From: Trichothecium roseum
Lineage: Eukaryota > Ascomycota > Sordariomycetes > Hypocreales
Assembly (NCBI GenBank): GCA_026184415.1
Contig: CM047940.1
Location: 3,968,001-4,032,000, forward strand
Reading direction: 5' to 3'
Length of the DNA stretch: 64,000 bases
Made by a program: the position numbers and the translations under genes. Positions 45,072 through 57,282 of this stretch are shown here, one piece after another (the stretch's first letter is position 1; each line of letters starts with the position of its first letter). The notes under the pieces are model-generated. The model had not been told where the DNA came from and searched no databases. It was given only the letters and a program-made list of their open reading frames with translations.

Positions 45072-47363
45072 GCCACGCAATCGCTTGACCGATGTGATGC
45101 ACAACGCTCGGGTTAACACAGAAGCATGTTACCAACTGAAGATATCCATGTTCCATCATGCCTGTTTCTTTCTCTCATGTCAACTATCTTATCTTGATTC
45201 TCTTTATTTTGGCTCTAAAAGCCCTCGTTTTACAAGAGCTGTTTTTCTCACTGCTCGAATATTGGGTTGCTATTATGGCTCGCCTCGTTCCTTTCAGGGC
45301 CCTCTCATGTTGTTCTCTTCTATTCATGGATCTTGCATGATTTTCCTTGTTGATTTGATGTTCTCTAAGCACGACGAAACGACTATGCATTTGTGTTCGA
45401 TGGGGCGCTATTCTCAGGATACCATTTCTAACATTTTCTAGACTGGGTTGAGCCTATTGCTTCGACCTGCGTTTCTTACGAGATCACGATTTCCTATTGT
45501 CTCGAGAGTTAAGCGCTCGGGGGTTTTTATGTCACGGAGAGAGCTACGCAGATGATGGTCGCGCGGCTTTCGTGCTTGAGCGAAGAGCGGAAAATTGGAC
45601 AGAGGGTAATGTTTAGTACCAGGCTGGAAGATGAGCATCCCATTTTGGGACACAAAAAGTTGTAGTTTTGGTCCTGTCTCTATACGTGATGTTTTATAAC
45701 TGACTACCAGTACTCCGTACCTCGTAACACTTCATCGCTTGGCTGTGAGTGAAACGACTTTTCGGACATGCCTTTCCCCACCTTGAACCGACGTCGAGAC
45801 CATTCGTTAGATTGACCGATTCGGCGCGAATGGGTGTCTTATTTCAGTACTAACGCTCGTGCCCCCCACAGCTGGTCCTGTCGTGGGGCTGCCAGAGGCA
45901 GCGGTAGGTCGTGGTGCTAGACTGCTAGTAGATGCCACGGCCCAACATCTCACTGTTGTAGCAGTGAGTCCATAACCCACTTCACAAGACTAAGCATGGG
46001 CTGTTGTCGGCAAGGACGCTGCTGGATCACATGTAATAACAGGTGGCCAGCTGCAGAAAACGAGGAGTGATTTATGCTACTATGGAGTACGAATGAAGAA
46101 AAGGAAAAAAAAGAAAAGATCAATGTCAGGTTGCATACATAAGCGCTTCAATATTGGGCACCGTTGCCTCAGATTGGAAAAAAAGAGCTAAGGGTGCTAG
46201 GACTGGCAATAAACCCGGTTCGCCGCTGGAGCCAGGTTGTGCGTCATCTTTTTCTCTGGGCAATAGGGAACAACATGGATCCCTCGATTTCGAAAGACGC
46301 GGAGAAAGCTTACGGGGGGAAACCCCCCTCCAATGTAATGAAATTCCTCAACACTGGCCAAGGTCCGCAATGCGCATCTACCGAGTAGGGTACTGCTTCC
46401 AATGATAAGCTAGATACTCCCAGGAGATGACATTTAGGTCAAGCACAATCAATTGCCACGGTCTGCAATTTGAATGGCGAGACGACTAATCATGTCGTTT
46501 GGCAAGGTATATTGTACTCCGTAGTGGTGGTCGAGACACACGAGACGTGGCCCCCGGCGCCATTTGCGCTGGCAACCGACTAGATTAGTTTAGAGCAACC
46601 GGTCCCATCCATAGGTAGGTTGGCTACATGGTATTAGCTGGAGTCATGTACATAGGTTGGGAGGCTTTTTAGTACCCCAGGCCTGGCAGCCCACTGGCAT
46701 TGGCGTTGGCATTGAGGTGCTTGTTGGCGTGTTGGCGCCCATCGCCGGTCGGGCATCTCTGTGCCGGTAGGTACCAGGGCTTTTGCAGCCGCAGCCGCAG
46801 CCGTAGGAAAGCAGGAAGCAGGAAGCAGGAGTAATTGCAGCAGCAGCAGCAGAAGCAGGACAACAACACAACTTGGTAACCTAGTAGCACCCATCCATTC
46901 ATAATGGCCCGAACCCAAACAAACAGACTGAACTTGTGCACCATTGATAAGATTAAGCATCAGACTAGGTCGGCCATTGCTACGGCTACAGCCACCTGCT
47001 ACTTACTACTACCTACTATACTCCGTATGCCACGGGAAGTCTGCACCTCTAACCCGCCCCTCTCCGCTACGACTTCTCCGTAGCACCACTACGGAGTACT
47101 ACTACTACTACTGCCTTACTACTACTCCGTACTTACCACCACTACCACTACGACAATCTATCCAAACGAACGAGTCCTTTTTTCTCACTTCCCTTGACCC
47201 CCAACTCTACCTATTTTCTCTCGCATTTCTTCCCCGTCAATTCATTGAAACAGAGTGCTAGCTGGCTTGAGGGCAGTACGACGCAGCAGAGCAGCAGCAG
47301 CTAACCACCCAAGTGCCTGACTGACGCTCAGGCACACGGTCGCCGCCCGCTCGTCTGCCCGCC
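45072..47363. other. Intergenic region PUB1 to YAK1
   Basis: 2.3 kb containing the PUB1 3' UTR and the YAK1 promoter. GTACTCCGTAC at 45710-45720 and related elements at about 46513, 47021, 47092 and 47123 occur, with (TAC)n near 47098-47112 and a CAG-rich patch near 46839-46857. Small ORFs (for example 46154-46405) show no coding character. Confidence 0.45.
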
Positions 47364-49998
47364 ATGGATGCCCAGTGGCAACCACAGCCATATTCCGAGT
47401 CCCCCGGCGCTTCAAGGCGACAGAACGGCGGCGCGCCTCACCAGCAGCAGCATCAGCCCCAGCAGAGTTCTCACCACCAAGTCCCGCGAGACTACGCCGG
47501 CCACCCTCAATCACAACACCACCAGCAGGCCCCCGCTGTTGCGCCCGGTATCTACAAGTACGATCAGCACCAGCCACCGTACCACAGTGGTGCTGCTCCC
47601 CCTTCGGTTTCACCTCTGACCGGCGCTCCTCACCTGCGCGACGGTAACGGCGACGTCGCAATGCACGATGCTCACGATGCCCACGCTGGCATCAAATATG
47701 CCATGAGGCCTCATCATCAAACCCAGCCCTCGTCTGGCTCGAGATCCTCTCAACTTCACTCGCCTCCGGACTCCTCTTCTGCTGCTCAGAGGTATTCGCC
47801 CATGGATACTTTGTCGCCTGGGTCATCCTCGCCCTACGCTCCCAAGCCGCCTCAATACAGCGCACCGCCAGCCAGGCAATCCCCTACGAGGCCTGAATAT
47901 TCATCGAGCCCTTACTTTGCTGGGCGACAGCAAGGCCAGCAGCTTCCCCCTCTTTCCACGTACACATCTGCCCATGACAGTTACCCCGCGTCCGCGATAA
48001 CCAACCTAGATGGCCCCTTCAACGACCCTAAGTCCCCTCGACGACAAATACAACCTCTGCCTCCTCAGAGAGGTCCAGTGCCCGAGTTCAGGAAGCTGAG
48101 GTCGACAGCAGACCTTAGGCCCAAGAATAACCACCAACCTGCCTTCAGACGTGCAAATCCTGAAGGCGGTTTTATTAGCGTAAGTGTTCAACTTCCGTAG
48201 CACCAAGCCGTGTGTGGATACAGCTCTAATATGTTTTGCAGCCGCTCCAAGCTTTGACTGTCCAACTTCCGGCCACCTATCGCATTTGCAACCCTAACTT
48301 CAAATACGAGACGTCACGGAATCCTCGTCGAGTGTTGACAAAGCCTAGCAAAGGCACCAAGAATGATGGCTACGACAACGAGGATAGTGACTACATCCTC
48401 TATGTGAATGACATTCTAGGTTCAGAGGAAGCGGGTCATAAGTATGCTTGCATTAGCTGCCTTATTCATTGTCTTTGGCTGACCAATTTTCGTGCGCAGG
48501 AATCGGTATCTCATCTTAGATGTTTTGGGCCAGGGTACATTCGGCCAGGTTGTTAAGTGCCAAAACCTCAAGACTCAAGAGGTTGTGGCCGTGAAAGTTA
48601 TCAAGAACCGAACAGCCTATTTTAACCAGAGTATGATGGAGGTGTCGGTGCTCGATCTAGTACGGAAGCCCCCTTTACTGACACTTGACTACATCCGCTG
48701 ACTAGAAGTAGCTCAACACCAAGCTTGATAAGAATGATGACCACCACCTGTTACGACTTAAGGATACATTCATTCACCGGCAGCATTTATGCCTTGTGTT
48801 CGAACTACTAAGCGTCAACTTGTACGAATTGATCAAGCAGAACCAGTTCCGAGGTCTTAGCACTACACTTGTTCGTGTTTTTGCTCAGCAGCTTCTGAAT
48901 GGGTTGGCACTCCTGAACAAGGCCCGGCTGATTCACTGCGATCTCAAACCGGAGAATATTTTACTGAAGAACTTGGAAAGTCCCATCATCAAGATCATCG
49001 ACTTCGGATCCGCGTGCGATGAGCGACAGACCGTCTACACCTACATTCAATCGCGATTCTACCGATCACCAGAAGTTCTGTTGGGCCTTCCTTACTCATC
49101 AGCAATTGATATGTGGTCGCTTGGTTGCATTGTTGTGGAATTGTTCCTTGGTTTGCCTCTTTTCCCAGGTTCCTCTGAATATAACCAAGTGTCACGGATA
49201 GTCGAGATGTTGGGTAACCCACCTAACTGGATGATGGAGATGGGGAAGCAGGCACACACTTTCTTCGACAAGAGACAGGACGAATTTGGCAGAAGGACTT
49301 ACCAGCTCAAAAGCATGGAGGCTTACTCTCGCGAGACAGGCTCCAAGGAGCAGCCTAGCAAGCGGTACTTTCAGGCCAACACCCTGCCTGAGATTATTAA
49401 GTCGTATCCCATGCCTAGGAAGAATATGAAACAGTCAGAGATTGACCGAGGTATGTTTAACAGCAGAAATATCGTGGGGACACTGACTGACGAAATTGCA
49501 GAGATGAATAATCGTGTAGCTTTCATTGATTTCGTAAGGGGGTTATTGACCATCAATCCCCTGGAGAGGTGGTCGCCTCAACAGGCCAAGCAGCACCCTT
49601 TCATCACACAACAAAAGTTTACACAGCCATTTGTCCCTCCGATGAACCTGAAGTCCAGTTCGCTGAACAGGTCGCCAGCGCCCGGCACCCAGCAGCAGCA
49701 GCAAGCAGAAGCTTTGAGCAAGCAACGGGCACAAGCCGCCCAGGCACAAGCCAACTCGGCGGCGCATAATGCGTACGGGCCTGTACCTGGAGGTCAGTAT
49801 CCCCAGTCGGGCCTCGGACAGCCGCAACATGTGTACAGCGCCAATGCCCCAGCCTATTCACCAAGTGGCCATAACAGCGTGCCCCCTGCGTATGCTCAGC
49901 AAGGACAGGGGCAGTATGGGCAAATGGTTATGCCGCAAGCTCCGCAGTCGATACCTTCGGGTCACTACAACAGCAGTATACCCCAGTCCAGCATGTAC

Positions 49999-50035
<37 letters not shown>

Positions 50036-50343
50036 AGCAAGGCGGGATGCGGACGAACAGGCAACGGGCGTCAACAATGGAGCAGCAACAGAGTGGTATT
50101 CCTGCTGCTATACAGCGGGTAGCGAGCCATCTCGATCCAAGCCAGCCTATCCGTCTGCAACCCAGCCCTGCGTACTACCCCCCGACGGGAGAAGCCATGC
50201 CTGGTGTCGATGGTGGCAGGGCGAACCGACGGGCCAGCCGTGCTCAGACAGGCCAACGAAGTAACCTCAACGTCATCCGCAATCTCGAAGAGCGGACGTT
50301 GGAGGAGGGATTCATGGGGAACCAAAATAACCCTTGGCATTGA
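47364..50343 (+). CDS. YAK1: Dual-specificity kinase YAK1 (DYRK family)
   Basis: Exons 47364-48179, 48242-48441, 48500-48659, 48712-49450 and 49502-50343 give 918 aa. The N-terminal 270 residues are Gln/Pro/His-rich and disordered. The kinase domain (about 340-671) has LGQGTFGQVVKC, VAVKVIKN, HCDLKPEN (His about 467), DFGSAC and the DYRK activation-loop YTY (about 501-503) in YTYIQSRFYRSPEVLLG. The last intron (49451-49501, 51 nt, GTATGT...GCAG) is a stop-free multiple of three; removing it gives SEIDREMNNRVAFIDFV, which fits the family. The C-terminus has a 14-Gln tract (49999-50040). YAK1 is a growth-restraining kinase acting under glucose limitation, opposed by PKA. Confidence 0.95.
49999..50040 (+). 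repeat. In-frame CAG/CAA poly-Gln tract in YAK1
   Basis: Fourteen consecutive Gln codons, mostly CAG with a few CAA. Likely length-variable between strains. Confidence 0.95.
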
Positions 50344-50677
50344 TAAGCGCATAGTTCCTTTGTCTTGTTTTTTTTATTTGTTTTCTTCTTTCTTTTTTGT
50401 ATTATACGGCGAGCAAAGACGGGAGACGTATATAGGGTCAGAAGCCGCGGCTGTCATGCGTCAATGACAAATTCGAAGAACAAACGGCAACGAGGGTCTT
50501 GTGTTATTTGCACGTGAAGTTGATGATTGTTAGCTTGCCCGGGGATGGCTTCATTGTATGGTATACGGGCATGACAGTTCATTATTGGTTAGCCCTCCCG
50601 AACGCCGAATGATAATTTGGAATACCACTTTGGTCTCCATGATACTTCTAATCAATACCAGAGAATCTCTGCAGGTC
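50344..50677. other. Convergent 3' intergenic region
   Basis: 334 bp between the convergent YAK1 and RRM-protein genes; T-rich after the YAK1 stop. Nothing else seen. Confidence 0.4.
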
Positions 50678-51757
50678 CTATTTTCCACCTCGACTTCGTC
50701 CAGAGCGGCCTCTTCTGTTGTAGTTGGCGTTCCTCTCACTGTTGGAGGGCTTTGAAGGTTCTGGAAACCCCATTGTGCCGTCTACAACCTGGTCTTTTGC
50801 ATGGTTTCTTGTGTTTAAGCGTGTGTCGCGAGATGAAGCGCTGCTAACACCACCAATTTTTGGGTACACTTTCAATGTTCTCCCATCAGCCTAGGTAGCA
50901 GCCGAGCATTAGTACGTGCTTATCCCCCGGCTTTTGTGTATTTGAATACTCACCGTCTTATCGTTAAAGGTCTCGATCACCCTCTCTCCTCCCTCCCTCG
51001 ACACGAAAATCATCTCCACGATCACAAGGGGCTTCGTCTTGATCATGCGGCAAGATTCCATCTCGCCTCCAATAGGTGTCATTGCGCTTTCAACGTCCGC
51101 TGCCGTTGTCCCAGGGGCAAAATTTTGTGCCATGACGGCAAAGGGCCCTGCCAGGCCTTTGATCGAGAGCCCCTTGGCCGAAGGCTTTGTTGAAGTACGG
51201 ATGTTCGCATTTGCAGGTGCGCTGGAGTCGACATCCATGCGCTCCAGAGCTGACGCGAGCTTTGCGTTGCGTGCATTGGCCTTCTTCGATGCGGAGGCCG
51301 AGGGGGCTTGGCCAGGCAGGGTAATGCGAGAGGAGAGGGCATTTGCCTTCTGAGTGTTCTTGCGCGGAGTATTGACAGACGCATGAAGGTCGTGAGTCCA
51401 TTCGCCGTTTACATCTCCCTTTTGGGGTGTCGCCCTTGCTCCTATCGATGCGCGTTGCTGTTCCGACAACCAAAGGTTAGTTACATCGTACTTCGTAGCC
51501 TCTGGGGTCTCTCTCACCTTCTTGACGCCGACTCTACTTGCGAGCGATCCCCCGGTGGCGAGAGAGGACTTGAGCTTCGACGGAGCGCTCTTGCGACGGT
51601 CTTTGGAGAAGATCCTGCTAGCAAGAGCCTCATTCTTCTTGCGCTCGCGGGCTAAAAGATGATGTTAGCTACTAGGAGTCTAGGCATCCGAGGAAACCCA
51701 AGGTAGGTTCGCACCGTCGTTGATGATTTTGTCGAACTCGGTCGCGACTCCAGCCAT
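50678..51757 (-). CDS. RRM-domain RNA-binding protein of unknown role
   Basis: Exons 51757-51715, 51651-50954 and 50890-50678 give 317 aa. The N-terminal 150 residues are Lys/Ser/Ala-rich with ARERKKNEALASRIF. A single RRM-like fold follows (about 185-260): GPFAVMAQNFAPGTTAADVE, GEMESCRMIKTKPLVIVEMI and FNDKTADGRTLKVYPKIGG. The last strand is supplied by the third exon. The tail is RG/RSR-rich (RRGRSGRSRGGK), which is common in RNA-binding proteins. I do not recognise the specific orthologue. RNP motifs are degenerate, so RNA binding is inferred. Splice frames close perfectly at both introns. Confidence 0.82.
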
Positions 51758-52187
51758 TGTATGAGTTCAAGCGCGGGTGAACTGCCGTGGAAGTAGGATT
51801 GCGAAGAGGAACGCTCAAATATACAATAGTTTAAAAAAAAAGTGAAGAATCGCTGGGTCTAATCGCACGTCGCACGTGAGAGAGTTTGAAGACGCGATGC
51901 TTCTTCGGCTTAAGAAAGAAGGGTAGTACTTCTTTAGGTAGGCACTTAGCGCGACGTCGGTCTGTGGCTGGTTGTCGGTTCCGATTGGAGAAAGTGTGGC
52001 GCAGCATCCACATGCAATTGAGGTGAGCTGTGCTCAGGCATTTTTGTCCGCAGCTGCCCGCCATTGCGATAAGATAAGAAAAATATACTACGTACAGAGC
52101 TTTCCACTTCAGACCCTCTAAGCCGCGAAGGTCCAGCTATACGCAACCCAAGTCCTGGCCGCGGCGAGGGTCTCTCGAATTCCCAAC
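51758..52187. promoter_or_regulatory. Divergent promoter region (RRM protein / PPR protein)
   Basis: 430 bp between divergent starts, with an oligo-A run at 51832-51840 and repeated CGCACGTG-like steps near 51864-51878. No ORF. Confidence 0.4.
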
Positions 52188-54422
52188 ATGACGCGCGGTA
52201 TAACGACGTGTGGCCCAACGCTTCGACAAGCGTTGCAAGGGCTGCCGCAGACCTCGCGAGCAGCAGCAGCCCTTACGCCCTTCCTGCAAAGTAGAGCATT
52301 TGCTTCGGCCGTCACCAGTAGCGCTTCGCAGACGCAAGATGCGCCGAAGAACTTGGAGGCTTCGATCCCCGACTCTGCGCAAAAGAAGAAGGACAGAGAA
52401 AGGTTGGAGCGCATAGCGAAAAAGGAAGCGGTATATCTCGAGGACCCGTGGAAACTAGCACAGTACGTTGAGAAGGCTGTGAAACGAGGAGGTTTCGAAG
52501 AAGCTCTCCTGGTCACTCAGAAATGGAGCAGACCAGATCACCAAGTGCCAGTCGCTTGGAATATTCTTATTGATCATCTCCTCTCCCAGAGGCAGACAAA
52601 AGCTGCCATCAAGCTCTATAATGACGTAGGTTAGCAACTTATAAATCGCAACTTTGAGGTTACGGCTGACAGCCGGGATTAGATGAAGAAGCGCCGCCAA
52701 CTGCCTAATGTGAGGACATTCACGATTCTCTTTAGGGGTCTGATACGCGCAGAGAACCCTCAGTACGCCGTGTACGAGTCTATGAAGTACTATAACGTGC
52801 TATTAAATGACAAGCGTCTCGAGCCAAGCACGATACATTTAAACGCCGTCCTCAATGTTTGCGCAAAGGCGGGCGATCTGGACTCGATGTTCCTAGTCGC
52901 CGACTCCATAAAGGAGGATGGAGTGCGCGCACCAGATGCTACTACGTACTCGATCATCCTGCACGCGCTACGTCACCACGCCCACAAGGAGACGAGGGAT
53001 ATGTCGATAGAGGAGAAGAAGGTGTATCATGAAGAACTGGTCTCAAGAGCCAAGATGATCTGGTCTGATGTTATCAAAAGATGGAACGCGGGTAAGATGG
53101 TTATAGACGAGGAGCTGGTGTGCATCATGGGACGACTAGTGCTCATGTCGCCAAAGCTCGAGGAAAAGCGCCAGGTTTTGTTTCTCCTGAACCAGACCAT
53201 GTGCATGCCGAATATCTACGAGAACCCCGACAGCGATCCCTACGCGGACGAGTCAATGAAAGGAATTGGAGCTGCAGGCCCATCCAAGGCATTACCATCG
53301 GGCAAGGGCGTCTACGCCACTCCCGGCAAGAACACAATCTCGCTGGTCCTGAAAACGTTGGCCATGACGAGATTGACAAATGTCGGCATCAAATATTGGA
53401 ATCTCATGGTGCGCCATTACGGCATCATCCCCGATGAGGATAACTGGATGTACATGCTCCACATGCTTCAAGTGGCCAAGGCCAGCAACCACGCCGCCAA
53501 CATCTTGGACATCATGCCTGACGAGTATCTTGCAAAGCGGCATTTCAAGTCTGCCATGGAGGCGTGTGTGCGAGACAATATCAACGTCAAAGCGATCAAG
53601 GCATCTACCAAGATCCTCGACACCATGATGGAGAAGCTCGACTTCCCCGACGTCCATTCTCTCAGGCTCTACCTCCGCGCCTCCCTCGTCAACCACCACC
53701 GCCTCCGCCTGCTTGCCCAAAAGGGCAAAGAGGAGGAGGCAAAGAAGGCATACGGCCTGCAAATCACCGAGGCCCTCACGCGCCTCTGGGAACCCTACAA
53801 GAAGGTGTACTGGCAAGTCTTCAACAATACCAACCCCACGGATCCGGCTGCCCAGAGGGTCCAGTACAACGACAAGCGCGAGGTCATTGCGCTGGCCAGG
53901 CAGATGTTCAGCGCCTTCAACAAGGTCATCAACGAAAAGATGCTCCCCGAGGAGGACCTCGCCGGGATGCGGCCCATCGGCGCAAAGATCAACAGGAGCA
54001 TCCAGACCTTCTACTCCAACCGCGAGGATATCGAACCGAAGCTCAACCCCAAACAGGGCAACGGTTCGTCCCAGGAGGCAGATTCCTCCGCGGCTGACCT
54101 CGCCGCAGCTGACGACGCGACGCCCTCCAAAGAAGAGTTGGCGTCGGCGTCGGACAACAAATACGGCAGCATCCTCGAAGAAGCCATTGGAGATTACAAG
54201 CCCAGGGGCGATTTCATCTGGGATACGACCCAATCTGAAAAGGACGCTCTGAAGGAAGCAAAAAGAGCAGAAAGGGCTGCCAGGGCTGCCAAGACTGCTC
54301 AGGCTGCCTCGACCAAAGCCCCTGCAAAGAGGGGGCGTCCCCGAAAGATCAAGGAAGACGAGGGAAAGAGTAGCAGCGAGTCGTCAAGAGTCCCCTATCC
54401 CTGGGAATCCAAATCAGAGTAA
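52188..54422 (+). CDS. Mitochondrial pentatricopeptide-repeat protein
   Basis: Exons 52188-52625 and 52683-54422 give 725 aa. The N-terminus (MTRGITTCGPTLRQALQGLP, later FLQSRAFASAV) is a likely mitochondrial presequence. PPR-type helix pairs are visible: VPVAWNILIDHLLSQRQTK, PNVRTFTILFRGLIRAEN, STIHLNAVLNVCAKAGDLDS, PDATTYSIILHALRHHA and EDNWMYMLHMLQVAKASNHA. The C-terminal 150 residues are low-complexity Ala/Lys/Glu with a basic KRGRPRKIK AT-hook-like patch. PPR proteins bind organellar RNA for processing, stability or translation; the target is unknown. The splice joins LYND to MKKRRQLPN as expected for a PPR helix. The basic GRPRK end is unusual for a mitochondrial protein. Confidence 0.87.
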
Positions 54423-54784
54423 AGGGAGAAGAATTTCGGCTCTCCAGCATTGTAATTATACGTTTACGCGGTGTACAAAATGACGACATTGAAGGAAAAT
54501 GTAACAATACTACTACCGGGTATCTTCAGGACGCAAGTGGGTAGCGGGACTCATAGGGCAAGCATGATATCGGCGCATATTTCATGAGGCTTTCTAGGCT
54601 TTCTTTGGGTCAGACATGTACAACAACAGCAATAAGAGCAACATCAATAATATCACTATTATTTGCCACCTGTAAACATGGCGAAAGCGGGTATGTTTGG
54701 AGGGGAATCCCCAATGAAGCAAAATACTCTATTATCTTGATTAGTGTGCCTAGAGTAACAAAGGGGTAAAGCAGAACAATACAC
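54423..54784. other. Convergent 3' intergenic region
   Basis: 362 bp between convergent genes, AT-rich with AACAACAGCAATAA-type simple sequence. No ORF accepted. Confidence 0.4.
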
Positions 54785-56361
54785 TCAAATAACGAATGTC
54801 TGAATAGATTCCAACTCTCCCTCGCTAGAGCGTGAGCTTATATCAGCTCGCTTGACGCCAGGCCAATGTACGTGTGGGCGTTTCTGCATAGATTTGCGAA
54901 TGTCGTCCGCCATATTAACTTGTGCATTTTGACTAGGGACCTCGTAGGGTGCATCGGTGCTGATCTTGGATAGGCTGCGGTAGAGTTGACGTGAATCGTC
55001 TTGAGCTTTCCCCTTCCATAGCTGAGGTAGAGGGGGAACAGTACTTATTGAACCTTTCGAAGCTAGCGATGGGCCTCCATCTTCGCATTCCGTGTCACGG
55101 ATTGAGGCAGTCGAAGCCGTATCATTGTCACCATCAGTCTTCCACCCTGGGACCACTAAAGGTATGATAATAGTCTCGTCTTGTTTGGGCGCTGCAGACT
55201 CAGATGCATAGGAGTGCTGATGGTCGTCTCCGCTGTCCTCCTGATCATCCGAGTACATGGATGATTGAGATTCGGAACCCTGGTTCTGACTTGATTTTAT
55301 CCAAATGGGGTTCACTTCTGCTCTGCTATGGTAGTATTGGCCGTGAGCCTTGGTGGGGCTGATGATGGTTACCGGAACAGAGCCTATCCAATGCGTCGGC
55401 TCGATTGGTGTCCGCAACTCAATAGATTGCTCGAGAATCGCGTCGATCCGATGATTTGGGACCTGAGGTACATCACGGGCTTTTCCGTTCCTCAAAGAAG
55501 GTACCACACAGGGGTGAATATTATGACTCGATACGCTCTTTACTGTTCCCCCGGAACTCGTTGTGTTTTGGAAGACATTACGAGGCTTCAAGGGCTTAGA
55601 TGCCTGTCGAATATATCGCCTGAGTGGCACCGAGTACTTGTCCAGCCCTGGCTGAATCGGGTCTTCCGAAGGACAGCCACATGGATTGTGCTGCCTGTAA
55701 CAAGCCGGAGCAGTACGGTATTTGATATTGATATTCTCAGCAGCCTTCTCAAGACAGTCCCGGAATGACGACGATCTCTTGAGGCCATCTTCGCGGATGT
55801 CGTGCAGAGGTTCCAGCTGCGGCAGTGCTATTGAAACGGGGTCCAAGAGACTGGTCGGGGTGTTCATAGAATACAGCTCCCCAACTCCTTTGCGAACCCC
55901 GCTGTTGTTTGAACTGAAAGCTGATCCTTGGGTTGAGGATCTTTCGCGCTGCCATCTCATTTTGACGGTATGGACCATGTTAGTGAGACTGCTGCGGCGG
56001 CGGACCTTTTCTCGGGAGCCATCTAATATGGAGGTTTAGTACCGGGAATATCTTGGATAGACCGTGTGTTAAGAACCTTACCTGAAATTCCTTGGCTTGT
56101 GTCTGCACTGCTCTGGTTACCTTCACTCGAAATGCCCCTCTGATGGTCCCCCGTTGATGAGGAAGAAGCATCATTCTTCCCATCGCATCCCGGCTCGAAC
56201 AGCCCCTGAGGTTCTCCTTCACCAGAACATCGAGCCTCGTAATCACAAGCTACCGATCCGGGCGTGTGAAGTTTGGGCAGCCGCTAACTGACAAGGCGGT
56301 GCAAATGATTGCGTCTATGTCGATTGCCTTCGTGCTGTTTATAGATAACCTTGGAGAACAT
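54785..56361 (-). CDS. Uncharacterised Ser-rich fungal protein
   Basis: Proposed exons are 56361-56350 (12 nt, MFSK), 56283-56082 and 56022-54785, giving 483 aa. The last intron has good signals (GTAAGG, TACTAAAC, TTAG). The first is weaker (GTTATC donor) and is chosen because exon 2 has no ATG; translation could instead start at 55978. No domain is recognised. The protein is hydrophilic, Ser/Asp-rich (MYSDDQEDSGDD, TASTASIRDTECEDGG), with a basic patch KVRRRSSLTNMVHTVKMRWQ and a C-terminal PHVHWPGVKRADISSRSSEG. It looks disordered and possibly phosphorylated. RRRSSL is a PKA/AGC-type consensus, which is inference only. Confidence 0.6.
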
Positions 56362-57282
56362 ATTTCGAAGCGACCGGGGGGAACTAGCGATATGCTTATG
56401 GATACTGTTAACCTTGGAACACGACAGCTGATAATGTCATGTTTGAGGCATGTTGCTAATAAGAGGTTGACAGTTGCTTGCGAGCTACTGATGGCTTAGC
56501 CTTTTCAATGTTATCCCGTAGAACTGAAGGCAAGGGCGATCTAATCGGGTACAGTAGGTATGGTAGTGATAGTACTGCTACTAGTAGTGGTATCTTAATA
56601 TTTACTGCTAGTCCTACCTCGCTGTCCGCCAGGGCGGTAGGGTTGTGTTTGGTAGCAGCAATAGTATGAGGTCAGGGATCGCGACTACCAAGTTGGTGAC
56701 GTGCCTAAGTAAGTACAGGTAGGCTGAGTTGGAAGATGCTACCCAGTAACAGTACTGGTATTGAACCACCAGTCTTCCTTCCAAAATTGCAATCACGACG
56801 CTGCGTAGTCACCGATGGTGGGTAAATCAAGACCAGCACATACCAACAATGTTTAAAGTGGGTTTGTTGATACGAAAGAGAAATCTTGCTATAAAGCCGG
56901 GACATGGGACGGCTCTATAGGCGCGTCATTAGTGTGCATGCTATCAAATGAAGTCACGATACGATAATTACGGAGTACGCTGGCTAAGGGGAAGGTGTTG
57001 ATACGCTTCTCACATTGGGAGTAAACAGTGATGTGTAATCTAAGTGTCCACCTCCGACACTCCGACTCAATGCGCTGAGGCACGCAGACAAAGGGCAGTG
57101 TACGGCCAAGTGCTCGTGGGGACTGTAACCCGCACCGCCGCTCCAGTGTGTTTGGTGTTATGGTTCAGCACCGTGTGATTTACCCGCACTGTCCACTAAG
57201 GAGAAGGGAATTATGCAGCCAAAAGTTGTGCACACAAAACAGAGCCTGTCCGATGTATAGAGTTAGTACGGAGTACCTTCTA

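Noticed and set aside
16431..50343. Clustered mRNA-fate genes (DCP2, PUB1, YAK1, RRM protein) as a functional island
   Set aside because: They are separated by unrelated genes on both strands over more than 30 kb, and such genes are common enough for chance.
53292..54233. 313-codon antisense ORF inside the PPR gene
   Set aside because: Shadow of a GC-rich exon with a repetitive composition.
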